From positions 40,788-104,787 of the forward strand of contig DMTS01000056.1 of NCBI GenBank assembly GCA_003477045.1: a DNA stretch of 64,000 nt, written 5' to 3'. Under the pieces are notes generated by a model. It ran no database searches and was not told the DNA's origin. It saw only the letters and a list, made by a program, of their open reading frames with translations. The translations under genes and the position numbers were made by a program. This document shows positions 18,177 to 26,591 of the stretch, piece by piece (position 1 is the stretch's first letter; every line of letters starts with the position of its first letter). Source of the DNA: Candidatus Delongbacteria bacterium (GTDB taxonomy: Bacteria; UBA4055).

Positions 18177-18512
18177 ATGAACGATTTCGATAAATTGAAA
18201 AGCCTTCTTTCTGAAGTCAGGACCGTTAAAATCGGACTGGAAAAAGACATAGCTAAGATTAATGAGTTGTACGAAACTTTCGAAGATATGAATTTTGACT
18301 GCGATGAAGAGCTCGAAGAGATAGACGAAAGGCTCGAAGAACTTCAGGACGATCTAGATGACGGCGAAGGGGACGAAAAGGAAATTAATAGTGAGATCGA
18401 AACACTGAAAAAGAACAGGGTAATGGTGGAAGAGGCTGTAGATATACTTGAACAGCTTCAGGAAGAGTTTGAAAGTATCGCAGAGATAAACGACGAACTC
18501 GATATCGGTTGA
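18177..18512 (+). CDS. Small acidic coiled-coil protein
   Basis: A 111-residue, strongly acidic protein (runs such as DCDEELEEIDERLEELQDDLDD) with heptad-like leucines over most of its length, so a coiled coil is likely. No signal peptide. It has a clear GGAGAGG ribosome-binding site. Its end lies 5 bp before the chosen start of the L,D-transpeptidase gene. I do not recognise a family. Confidence 0.65.
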   Translation: MNDFDKLKSLLSEVRTVKIGLEKDIAKINELYETFEDMNFDCDEELEEIDERLEELQDDLDDGEGDEKEINSEIETLKKNRVMVEEAVDILEQLQEEFESIAEINDELDIG

Positions 18513-18517
18513 TAAAA

Positions 18518-18964
18518 ATGATGATCGATATATCAATTACAGAACAGAAACTGGTCTTCACTCATAGAAGTGTCAGGTTGATATTTCCGGTATCTACATC
18601 TAAGCACGGCGAAGGCTTCAAAGAAGGCAGCAACAAAACTCCTTTGGGAATGCACGAGGTTTGTGAAAAAATAGGCATCAGAGCCGAATCGGGAACGGTG
18701 TTCAAGGACAGGGTGAAAACAGAAAAGATAGCAGTTATAAACGGAGAAAATACTGATCTGATAACTTCACGGATCCTCAGATTAAAAGGTCTTCAGGTCA
18801 GAAACGCAAATACTTTCGAAAGGTATATTTATATACACGGTACGAATGACGAAAAAAATATCGGGGTAAAAGTATCTGCAGGTTGTGTAAGAATGAAGAA
18901 CCGGGATATTATAGAATTGTTCGATCATGTAAAGATCGGGTGCAAAGTATATATACGCAGATAG
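18518..18964 (+). CDS. L,D-transpeptidase (YkuD-type catalytic domain)
   Basis: About 148 residues that are nearly all catalytic domain. The YkuD signature is complete: IHGTND with the His near residue 107, and SAGCVRM with the nucleophilic Cys near 123. These enzymes make 3-3 or lipoprotein crosslinks in peptidoglycan from tetrapeptide donors. Unusually, no signal peptide or membrane anchor is visible: the protein starts directly with the first beta strands. Starts at TTG 18509, ATG 18518 or ATG 18521 are all possible, none with a strong ribosome-binding site, suggesting coupling to the acidic coiled-coil gene just upstream. Confidence 0.85.
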   Translation: MMIDISITEQKLVFTHRSVRLIFPVSTSKHGEGFKEGSNKTPLGMHEVCEKIGIRAESGTVFKDRVKTEKIAVINGENTDLITSRILRLKGLQVRNANTFERYIYIHGTNDEKNIGVKVSAGCVRMKNRDIIELFDHVKIGCKVYIRR

Positions 18965-18965
18965 A

Positions 18966-20222
18966 TCAGATCCCTGAAGGCTGGAAATTGTTCGCAATAA
19001 CTTCGGCAGTCATATATGATATTTTTTCTTTCGTAAATCCAAAGAGTTCAGTTCCGATCCTGTTAAGAAAATCGATCTCAGCCTGAGTGATATCATTGTC
19101 CGACAGTGCGATATTAATAAGGTAACTGAACATCATTTCAGCTTCCTGCTCTATTGAGCCGCGATTCTTTTTGGGATCAAGAAGGTTACTTATGGAATCA
19201 TTAAAAATGTCGTTCACTTTTTGGCTGCCTATCATTTCGTCCAGAAACTGCTTCGGGAACAGAAGATAATTTGCCAATGTATCAATTATAGCACCGGATT
19301 CATCCCGAGTCATTTCCTTATCTATCTGGGACATAATAAGACCTGAAGAAGCTATGAATCTCATCCGGTGTACATCGGTTTCATTACCCATAAAGAAAAA
19401 TCTTTCAAGAATATTGGACATATTTTTTCTAAGCTTTTTGTCAGGATCGGTTTTTTGGTTGTTAACAGCCTTGTTGTAAACTTCTGACCGGCTGAAAATG
19501 TCAAGCGAGATTACTCTTAGAGACGGTATCGGATGAGAAATACTTTGTGCGGAAATTTCATTAATGTGAGTCTCAAGGTTAAGTTTATTCTGCCGGATAA
19601 ATTCATCGAGGTCAAAATCGATAACATTTTTCGGAAGACCGGAAATTAATTTAAAGAAACTTGATATCGCTTTTTCTATATTTCTGTTGGCTAAGAGACC
19701 GAATCTGTCCGATGATAATTCGCAAAGCTTTTCCCAGAACGTGAATTTCTGCCTTAAAAGTAGGCTCGGTTCTTTATTCTGGAACAGAAATCTCATCATC
19801 TGGCTTATTTTGTAGGTCTTTGTTACCAGATGACCTATCTCATGTCCGATGACGAATCTGAGTTCATCATCATCCATTTTATCTATTATAGTAGAATTCA
19901 GAGCTATCCTGTGCGGGTATTCTTTATAGTTGCTTGGAATTGCGAATGCGTTCATTTCTGGAGAATTCACAATAAAGAAATCGATATTGTCGGAGAACTG
20001 AAGCGTGTTTTTAACTTCATGGCAGAGGTCGTATAATTTAGGGGTCATTTCTTTAGTTATCTTGAAATTATAGCTGTCAAGGATTTTTGAATAGCTGTCC
20101 GTTGCGTTAATCACTCGGGCATCGATAAGTAATTTAAGAATAATATTTCCGTGAATAAGCCTGTTTATCTCATCTCCGAATTTTTTCTCAAGATCGAGCC
20201 TTATGTGGTCATATTTAATCAT
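18966..20222 (-). CDS. M48-family zinc metallopeptidase with C-terminal TerB-like domain
   Basis: A 418-residue protein. The zinc site is HEIGH at 127-131 with the third ligand Glu168 in ELSSDRFG (Asp172 also conserved), the M48 pattern. MNAFAIP at 90-96 precedes it as in HtpX/Oma1-like proteases. Residues about 365-405 (YLINIALSDNDITQAEIDFLNRIG) look like a TerB-like helical domain. No signal peptide or transmembrane helix is seen, unlike HtpX or BepA, so a cytoplasmic location is inferred. It overlaps murD by 8 bp, which places it in the cell-wall operon. Confidence 0.82.
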   Translation of the reverse strand: MIKYDHIRLDLEKKFGDEINRLIHGNIILKLLIDARVINATDSYSKILDSYNFKITKEMTPKLYDLCHEVKNTLQFSDNIDFFIVNSPEMNAFAIPSNYKEYPHRIALNSTIIDKMDDDELRFVIGHEIGHLVTKTYKISQMMRFLFQNKEPSLLLRQKFTFWEKLCELSSDRFGLLANRNIEKAISSFFKLISGLPKNVIDFDLDEFIRQNKLNLETHINEISAQSISHPIPSLRVISLDIFSRSEVYNKAVNNQKTDPDKKLRKNMSNILERFFFMGNETDVHRMRFIASSGLIMSQIDKEMTRDESGAIIDTLANYLLFPKQFLDEMIGSQKVNDIFNDSISNLLDPKKNRGSIEQEAEMMFSYLINIALSDNDITQAEIDFLNRIGTELFGFTKEKISYMTAEVIANNFQPSGI

Positions 20223-21600
20223 CTGAGTCTCCCGCTATATGATTTTTAACTTTTTCTTTAAAATATGCACCCCTTTCTTCAAAGTTTTTGAACATATTGT
20301 AGCTTGAAGAAGCAGGGGAGAGAAGACAGACAGATCCTATGCGTGTGTATTTGAACACCAGCCTGACCACCTCGTCCAGACTTCCGCAGAAGAAACACCT
20401 GATCTGTTTGTTCTCCCACTGGATCACAGAGCTTCCGTTTCCCATAAATTCTTTAAATCCTGATCTAACAAAATCATCATACATCATTCTCCCTGTATCC
20501 GGCAGAAAGAAGATATTATCTACCGCGGTTTTTTTTAGCTCATCAGTTAGCACTGTCCAGGTTATCTCTTCCCCTCTAAAATGTCCTCCGAGTATTAAAG
20601 AACCGACAGAGTTGTCAAAAGCTTTAATCGCAGCTACTGTTGCCTGAGGGATCGTAGATATTGAATCATTGTAAAAATCAATACCTCTGTAAGTTCCGAA
20701 GAATTCAAGTCTGTGTTCAAGTCCTTTAAACTGGTAAACAGACCTGACAGCATCCTTTACATCACATCCTGCAAGCTGTGAAGCGATGAGAGCCGCACCA
20801 ATATTGTACAAATTATGGATTCCCTTTAGTTCAATGCATTTAAGCGAGAGCTGGATGCTGTTGTCACAGTAATATACGATCGAAACATCACCATCGATTA
20901 TTATCTCATAGGGAAAACTTGCAGATTTTTTTTCGAGGCCTTCGAATTCTTTTATTGGAAAAATTATACGGTCGTTTTCATCCTGCATTTTAATAATATT
21001 CATCTTGGCAGAACGGTATTCTATAAAATTCTTGTAGAAATCCAAATGCTCAGGATAAACATTCAGTATGGCAGAAATATGCGGGGCTTTTTTTATGAAC
21101 TGAAGCTGATGCGAAGAAAGTTCGAGTACTATTATGTTAGCATCTCCTATTTCAGGTATGATGTCGAAGACAGGCACGCCGATATTGCCTGCAAGGATCG
21201 AGTTTTTACCGCAGTCTGTGAGTATTGAATGCAGAAGAGATACCGTTGTGCTTTTGCCTTTTGTACCTGTGATTCCAATCGTTTGCGAATTATATTCCCT
21301 TAAAAAAATGTCTGTCTGGGATGAAATAACTGCTTTGTATCTCTGAACGAAATCGTCCGAAAGTGGAATTCCGGGGCTTTTGATTATCAGATCGAATTTA
21401 TCATGTATGTGGTCGATTTCCCCTGTAATAAATCGGATCTCTTTTCCGAGTCTGAGCACATTCTTGTCATAAAGAGTGATTCTGCAGTCATGAAAATATT
21501 TTGTAAGGAAGTCTAGAGTTGATCTGCCTTCGGTTCCGAAACCCATTATGAGTATGTTTTTTCCGCTGAAATATTTTCCGAATTTTTCTTTAATAGTCAT
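20215..21600 (-). CDS. murD: UDP-N-acetylmuramoylalanine--glutamate ligase (MurD or MurD2)
   Basis: A 461-residue Mur ligase that adds glutamate to UDP-MurNAc-L-Ala. The ATP loop TGTKGKST is at 111-118; LELSSHQL and LNVYPEHLDFY follow as expected for MurD. An N-terminal Rossmann motif GFGTEGRST is at 20-28. It overlaps the MurL-like gene by 4 bp. In Xanthomonas the partner of MurL is MurD2, which adds L-Glu instead of D-Glu, so this enzyme may be MurD2-like; the sequence alone does not let me decide which enantiomer it uses. Confidence 0.93.
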   Translation of the reverse strand: MTIKEKFGKYFSGKNILIMGFGTEGRSTLDFLTKYFHDCRITLYDKNVLRLGKEIRFITGEIDHIHDKFDLIIKSPGIPLSDDFVQRYKAVISSQTDIFLREYNSQTIGITGTKGKSTTVSLLHSILTDCGKNSILAGNIGVPVFDIIPEIGDANIIVLELSSHQLQFIKKAPHISAILNVYPEHLDFYKNFIEYRSAKMNIIKMQDENDRIIFPIKEFEGLEKKSASFPYEIIIDGDVSIVYYCDNSIQLSLKCIELKGIHNLYNIGAALIASQLAGCDVKDAVRSVYQFKGLEHRLEFFGTYRGIDFYNDSISTIPQATVAAIKAFDNSVGSLILGGHFRGEEITWTVLTDELKKTAVDNIFFLPDTGRMMYDDFVRSGFKEFMGNGSSVIQWENKQIRCFFCGSLDEVVRLVFKYTRIGSVCLLSPASSSYNMFKNFEERGAYFKEKVKNHIAGDSDD

Positions 21601-22946
21601 AAGCTCTTTATCAGTATATTTTTAAATTTTTCGGTCAGAAGATTTTCATTGTTGTATTCGTTTAAAATAACATCGAACTGATCGAGATATAAATCCATTT
21701 TTTGTAAGTTTCTCTCTTGAAATATCTTTAACAAGTATGATAGGTCAGTGTTTTTATAATTCGAGATAGTTTTTGCCAGTGCGGAATTAACTTCCTCTTT
21801 AGTACCGACGCATTCGAACGGCTTTACTCCGCTCAAGCCTGTAAGTTCGAAGAAAGTTTTTTCAAGATCTCTGTTGTTGAAAAGATCTTCTCCGAATATA
21901 TCCAACATATCGTCGTGTGAAAGGAAAGGTGATAGTATTATATATGTGAAAAGGCACTTGGGGCAGTTGTTGCACCATATATTTGTTTTGCTTCCCGCAT
22001 TGCAGCTTCTGAATGTTTTGAAATGGTTTTTATATTTTGAAAACATCTGTGCGATCTTTAATTCGTTAACAGGCCTCAGAATGCTGAAATAATTAATATC
22101 TTTATGAATATATGCGGCAATATAGTCATGTACTGCTTTTTCGGCTTTAAAAGATTTTGAGTACTGATGATTAATTTCAATTCCGGAAAAAAAAGCGTTT
22201 CCGACGCTTGCGCTGTTTTCATTGGATAGTATAATATTTTTTTTCCCTGTAACTAACGCTGAGAGAGCTGAAATAAAAGCCAGAAGCGCTGAAAAAGGTG
22301 TATGTCCGTTTAAATAGCCTTTGCTGTTCAATTCGAGCAGCAGTCTGTCAATAGATCTTTCTACATGAAAAAATGAGCTGTAACCGGAATTTAATACAGA
22401 ATCTGTCTGCGATTTTTTCGGATTCAGTACTAGCGGAAGGCAATTCATACCTGAGAATATTTCAAGGCTGACAATAGAATCTTTTCCTCCACCGACAGGA
22501 ATTAGACACTCATCATTAAGGTAGATTTCTGATGGAGGAAAATTATTTTTATTTTCGCAATGTATTTCAAAAAGATCATTTTCTGTTGTTTCTATCCTGT
22601 TTTTGTACAAAAATTCACCAAGTCCGTTAAAGTATATCTTTTTCCAGAAATTGATCTGGTTTTCATTAAGCGAACCGCATTTAACTATTATATAAGGGGA
22701 GCAGCAGGCCTTGTAGTAACTTATAAGTTCTATCATCCCAAGATTAAAAACTGCAGAATCTATCGAATTAAGATCAGCTTGAGAGATAAGGCAGTCCCTG
22801 TAAATTATTTCAGGCTCGAAAATAATATCGGCAGACTGTATGAAGCGGAATTTAAGTTTAAGGCACCGGTCAGAGTAGGTTTTTGTAAAACTGTCATATA
22901 TAAAAACGGGATTATCTTTTCTCAGTTCAGTGAATTTATCAGCCAT
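21597..22946 (-). CDS. murL: MurL-like UDP-MurNAc-L-Ala-L-Glu epimerase
   Basis: A 449-residue protein matching the MurL pattern: a PP-loop-like VGGGKDS at 151-157, NGHTPFSA at 213-220, SNENSAS at 241-247 and a Cys-rich WCNNCPKC at 324-331. In Xanthomonas oryzae MurL epimerises the terminal L-Glu of UDP-MurNAc-L-Ala-L-Glu to D-Glu using ATP, bypassing glutamate racemase. The 4-bp overlap with the downstream murD strongly supports this role. Identification is from remembered motifs and context. The main alternative is another PP-loop ATPase, which would not explain the murD linkage. Confidence 0.78.
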   Translation of the reverse strand: MADKFTELRKDNPVFIYDSFTKTYSDRCLKLKFRFIQSADIIFEPEIIYRDCLISQADLNSIDSAVFNLGMIELISYYKACCSPYIIVKCGSLNENQINFWKKIYFNGLGEFLYKNRIETTENDLFEIHCENKNNFPPSEIYLNDECLIPVGGGKDSIVSLEIFSGMNCLPLVLNPKKSQTDSVLNSGYSSFFHVERSIDRLLLELNSKGYLNGHTPFSALLAFISALSALVTGKKNIILSNENSASVGNAFFSGIEINHQYSKSFKAEKAVHDYIAAYIHKDINYFSILRPVNELKIAQMFSKYKNHFKTFRSCNAGSKTNIWCNNCPKCLFTYIILSPFLSHDDMLDIFGEDLFNNRDLEKTFFELTGLSGVKPFECVGTKEEVNSALAKTISNYKNTDLSYLLKIFQERNLQKMDLYLDQFDVILNEYNNENLLTEKFKNILIKSL

Positions 22947-23481
22947 CGGATTTTCTCTTTTCGAGTTCTTTGTGATCAGAGCCTATAATAATGGTCAGGT
23001 CGATGTCAACAAGATCTTTGTTCAGTTGCATAACAACATTTTCGCTGCCCACTCCAAGCGAACGGGCCAGCTGTTTTGCGTAACGCATATCTTCAATTCT
23101 GCTCAGAATAACAGTTTTCACATATTTTTTATCAGTATTTCCGGTTTCTCTGACATCGAAATTCATTTTTCTCAGTCTGTCTTTCCAGACCGTAGCGATT
23201 CCGGAAGAGCCGCATCCGTTCAGAACACTTATGCGGACATTTGCCATATTGACAATTGAGGCGTTATCTGAAGTTTCTTCTCCATTTAATGTTTTTTTCT
23301 TAAGCTCATCCTCATAATATTTGTTGGGATCATCTTTAAAAATATTTTTAAAAAAATACATGTTTTTATAAAACAGGAAAACAGTCTGAACAGACAGCAG
23401 GGTGATTATTATCCATAGGTGCAGGTTTGTTTGCGGTTTCTGTTCCGGTGTATGTGCTTTTTTCTTAGAAATACGCATCAT
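22939..23481 (-). CDS. Membrane-anchored LytR_C domain protein
   Basis: A 180-residue protein with a short basic N-terminus, one transmembrane helix at about 22-43 (LWIIITLLSVQTVFLFY), a linker, and a LytR C-terminal domain at about 80-170 (ISVLNGCGSSGIATVWKDRLRKM onward, including VILSRIEDMRYAKQLARSLG). This domain is found in envelope proteins, sometimes alone. It overlaps the murL-like gene by 8 bp. Confidence 0.78.
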   Translation of the reverse strand: MMRISKKKAHTPEQKPQTNLHLWIIITLLSVQTVFLFYKNMYFFKNIFKDDPNKYYEDELKKKTLNGEETSDNASIVNMANVRISVLNGCGSSGIATVWKDRLRKMNFDVRETGNTDKKYVKTVILSRIEDMRYAKQLARSLGVGSENVVMQLNKDLVDIDLTIIIGSDHKELEKRKSDG

Positions 23482-23489
23482 AAAGAATC

Positions 23490-23948
23490 TTACTCTTCGT
23501 CGTTAAAATAATTATAAGGCTTAAAAGGGTCGCCGTTCATATAATCTGATGGTTTAATATTTCTGAAATCAACTCTCATTCTGAATGAGTCATTAGGTCT
23601 ATAATCAAGAGTCGCCGATTTTATATAAATATCGGCAGTATTATCTTCAACGGGTCCAATTGATGAATAAGGAGTGTATGACATACCCAGGTTGAGCTTG
23701 AGAGAAAGGGGGTCGGATATTTTATAATTTATTCCTGCCACATATTCGTTTATCATAGTAGAACCTGAACTGCTGTTCGTATAGCTCATCGACAAAGAAT
23801 GCGATACTGAAATTTTTGACATATCAAAAACAGATCCCTGAGAGGTTGACAACAGCTTTAGTCTGGGATCAGGCTGGAGATCAGTTCCCCTGAACTGTGA
23901 GAATAGAAGCACTGCTGCGGTAAGTACAAAAAAGAACTGCTTTTTCAT
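23490..23948 (-). CDS. Small exported beta-rich protein of unknown function
   Basis: About 152 residues with a signal peptide (MKKQFFFVLTAAVLLFSQ). The mature part is rich in alternating-polarity strands (ISVSHSLSMSYTNSS, SLKLNLGMSYTPYSS, FRMRVDFRNI), so it could be a small outer-membrane or periplasmic beta protein. Start at 23948 has GGAGAATTTC upstream; an earlier in-frame start (23978) would run back into the uridyltransferase gene. No family recognised. Confidence 0.55.
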   Translation of the reverse strand: MKKQFFFVLTAAVLLFSQFRGTDLQPDPRLKLLSTSQGSVFDMSKISVSHSLSMSYTNSSSGSTMINEYVAGINYKISDPLSLKLNLGMSYTPYSSIGPVEDNTADIYIKSATLDYRPNDSFRMRVDFRNIKPSDYMNGDPFKPYNYFNDEE

Positions 23949-23964
23949 GAAATTCTCCGGTTGT

Positions 23965-24702
23965 TTAATTTCGCGCATTCATTATACTTTCCGCCTGTGC
24001 CAGTTGTTCTAAAGTATTTATACCCTGTATCTCAGTGTTGTCTTTTACAAGGTATGTTCCTACCTTTTTTTTCTGTCCCGAGAGAATACCTATCACATCT
24101 GTAAGATAATATTCTTTGCTCGCATTATCTGAAGAAATATGTTTTAATGAATTGAAGAGCTCGTTTTTGTCGATTATATATACTCCCGAGTTGATCTCTT
24201 TTATTCTTTTTTCCTCTTCACCTGCATCTTTCTGCTCGACGATCCTTAATAGATTTCCTGACCTGTCCTTTATGATCCTGCCGTATCCGAACGGATCTTC
24301 AAACTCCGTTGTCAGCACAGTTGCGACAGAATCTGAAGTCACATGATAGTTCCTCAAGCTGATTAGTGTTTCAGGTTTGAGAAGCGGAACATCTCCGCAT
24401 AGTATGAGTACATCACCTGTTTTGCCTTCAAGAACTTTTTCTGCCTGCATTACCGCATGTCCGGTTCCCAGCTGTTCATTCTGCACAACATAATTTACAT
24501 CCATGTCTTTTGTTGCTTCTTTTACCATTTCTCCTTTATGCCCGATTATTAGCCATATTTCATTCGAACCTGTTTCTTTTGCCTGGGCGATTACATACTT
24601 TACCAATTCCTTTCCGTTCATCTTATTAATTACCTTCGGAAGATCGGACTTCATTCTCTTTCCTAACCCGGCAGCGAGTATAAGCGTTATCAGATTTTTC
24701 AT
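23965..24702 (-). CDS. GlmU-type uridyltransferase domain (no acetyltransferase domain)
   Basis: A 245-residue nucleotidyltransferase: LAAGLGKRM at 9-17, then LPKVINKMNG, QLGTGHAVMQA and LILCGDVPLL, all as in the N-terminal half of GlmU, which makes UDP-GlcNAc from GlcNAc-1-phosphate and UTP. The left-handed beta-helix acetyltransferase half of bifunctional GlmU (usually about 450 residues) is absent, and the gene ends cleanly before the next one. A separate protein with a beta-helix lies at 61300-62508. UDP-GlcNAc would feed the peptidoglycan genes downstream in this run. Confidence 0.85.
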   Translation of the reverse strand: MKNLITLILAAGLGKRMKSDLPKVINKMNGKELVKYVIAQAKETGSNEIWLIIGHKGEMVKEATKDMDVNYVVQNEQLGTGHAVMQAEKVLEGKTGDVLILCGDVPLLKPETLISLRNYHVTSDSVATVLTTEFEDPFGYGRIIKDRSGNLLRIVEQKDAGEEEKRIKEINSGVYIIDKNELFNSLKHISSDNASKEYYLTDVIGILSGQKKKVGTYLVKDNTEIQGINTLEQLAQAESIMNARN

Positions 24703-24718
24703 TATAAAATATGCTCCA

Positions 24719-25564
24719 TTAATTTAAAGTGATATTGTCGATCAATCTTGTGTTACCGAACTTTACAGCTAGTAGCATTATCAATTTACCGTTCTTTATG
24801 CTCTTTGGTTGTGAAAGGTCGCCTGAATTCCGGATTTCAATGTATTCTATCTCAGCCGCTTTCTCTTTCATAATTATTTCAGTCGCTTTTTGGACGGCTT
24901 CTTCTTTTGTTTTAAAATCAGAGAAATTCTGTTTTATGTAAGATAGAGCTTTGTATAGAACAGTCGCAGAAGCTCTTTCGTTTTTGCTCAGATATGCATT
25001 CCTGCTGCTCCTGGCAAGTCCGTCGGTTTCTCTAACGGTATCAACGCCGATTATTTCAACCGGAATATTCAGATCGGCGACAATTTTTTTTAGTATGATC
25101 AGCTGCTGCATATCCTTTTTACCGAAATAAGCCTGATCGCAACCTACAATATTAAAAAGTTTTGTTACAACTGTAGCGACTCCCCTGAAATGCCCGGGTC
25201 TTGATTTCCCGCATAAAATATCACCTGTCTTTCCGACATCAATGTAAGTCGAGTAGCCTTCAGGATACATAATATTATCATCGGGAACAAAAACCGCATC
25301 TACTCCTATCGAATCCAGTTTTTCAAAATCGCCTTTCAGGTCTCTCGGATACTTCCCGAGGTCTTCTTTAGGTCCGAACTGAATAGGGTTAACAAATATG
25401 GAATAAATTAGGCAGTCACATTCTTTTCTTGCCTTCTTTCCAAGTTCTAGATGACCTTCGTGAAGCGCGCCCATTGTCGGCACGAACCCTATCCTTCTGT
25501 TCACAAGGTTATACAGGCTTGTGAAATCTCTTACATCAGATATGTTTTTTAATATTTTAGGCAT
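24719..25564 (-). CDS. panC: Pantothenate synthetase
   Basis: A 281-residue enzyme joining pantoate and beta-alanine. The signatures GFVPTMGALHEGHLEL (about 26-41), IFVNPIQFGPKEDLGKYPRD, KSRPGHFRGVATVVTKLF and the late ETDGLARSSRNAYL are all present. It follows panB by 9 bp, so the two pantothenate genes are co-transcribed. Confidence 0.96.
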   Translation of the reverse strand: MPKILKNISDVRDFTSLYNLVNRRIGFVPTMGALHEGHLELGKKARKECDCLIYSIFVNPIQFGPKEDLGKYPRDLKGDFEKLDSIGVDAVFVPDDNIMYPEGYSTYIDVGKTGDILCGKSRPGHFRGVATVVTKLFNIVGCDQAYFGKKDMQQLIILKKIVADLNIPVEIIGVDTVRETDGLARSSRNAYLSKNERASATVLYKALSYIKQNFSDFKTKEEAVQKATEIIMKEKAAEIEYIEIRNSGDLSQPKSIKNGKLIMLLAVKFGNTRLIDNITLN

Positions 25565-25573
25565 AATTTCCTT

Positions 25574-26374
25574 CTAGTATGATTCTTCGTTGGACGGAAA
25601 GTTTCCGCTGCATACATCTTTAACATAATTTTCGACAGCGGTTTTTATCACGGTGTTCAGATCCGCATACTTTCTCACGAATCTGAAATTTAATTCAGAG
25701 TCGTATCCGAGCATATCTGATATAACAAGAACCTGACCGTCACAGTGAACTCCGGCTCCGATGCCGATAGTCGGAATATTCAGTGACAAAGTAACTTCTT
25801 TTGCAAGTTCGGCGGGTATTTTTTCAAGAAATACGCCGCATGCCCCAGCTTTTTCAAGCAGAAGAGCATCTTTTTTCAAAATTAAAGCCTCGTCATCGTG
25901 CTTTGCCCTAAGTTTATAGCTGCCGAACTTGTTGATTGACTGGGGTGTAAGTCCTAGATGTCCGTAAACCGGAATGCCTGATGATACAAGTTGTTCGATT
26001 ACCGGAACAACTATTTCACCACCTTCGATCTTAACTGCATTGCATCCGGTCTCTTTTATTATCCTAACAGCATTTTCTACAGCTTTTTCAACTGATATTT
26101 GAAAACTTCCGAACGGCATATCAGCCACAATAACCGGATTCTGTGAAGATTCCACAACTATTTTCGTATGATATATCATATGGTCAACAGAGACTGGTAT
26201 TGTACTTGTTTTTCCCTGGAATACCATTCCCAGCGAATCTCCGACAAGTATCATATCAACTGCTGTAGAATCAATTATCCTCGTTTCATAAAAACTGTAG
26301 GCTGTCAAAGCAGCTATTTTTCTGCTTTTCGTTTTGTATTTCTGTAAATCAACAACTGATAATCTTTTACCCAT
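25574..26374 (-). CDS. panB: 3-methyl-2-oxobutanoate hydroxymethyltransferase
   Basis: A 266-residue enzyme making ketopantoate. Motifs: ALTAYSFYETRIID, LVGDSLGMVFQGK, ADMPFGSFQ and YGHLGLTPQS, with GIGAGVHCDGQVLVISDML towards the C-terminus. The ATG at 26374 has AGGAGACC just upstream; a longer frame to 26425 includes that ribosome-binding site. It is the first gene of the minus-strand run that ends at 18966. Confidence 0.95.
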   Translation of the reverse strand: MGKRLSVVDLQKYKTKSRKIAALTAYSFYETRIIDSTAVDMILVGDSLGMVFQGKTSTIPVSVDHMIYHTKIVVESSQNPVIVADMPFGSFQISVEKAVENAVRIIKETGCNAVKIEGGEIVVPVIEQLVSSGIPVYGHLGLTPQSINKFGSYKLRAKHDDEALILKKDALLLEKAGACGVFLEKIPAELAKEVTLSLNIPTIGIGAGVHCDGQVLVISDMLGYDSELNFRFVRKYADLNTVIKTAVENYVKDVCSGNFPSNEESY

Positions 26375-26494
26375 TCCGGTCTCCTCATCTTTCAGATTAG
26401 TTTTCCGATCGTGCTGCAAGTTCATGAAAAATAAGTATAAAATTCAATCATTGCAAGGCAAGAATTAATTAAATTGAAATTTTAAAAACCGATA

Positions 26495-26523
26495 TTGACA
26501 AAATTAAAATCATTAATTACATT
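26495..26523 (+). promoter_or_regulatory. Near-consensus sigma-70 promoter
   Basis: TTGACA (26495-26500), 17-bp spacer, TACATT (26518-26523), about 65 bp before the start at 26592. One of the best promoter matches in the window. Confidence 0.65.
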
Positions 26524-26591
26524 TGACCGTTCTGTTGAACATGCGTGTCCGACAGATTACTAAAGTTGAACGTTAAAGAAAAAGGAGAGAG

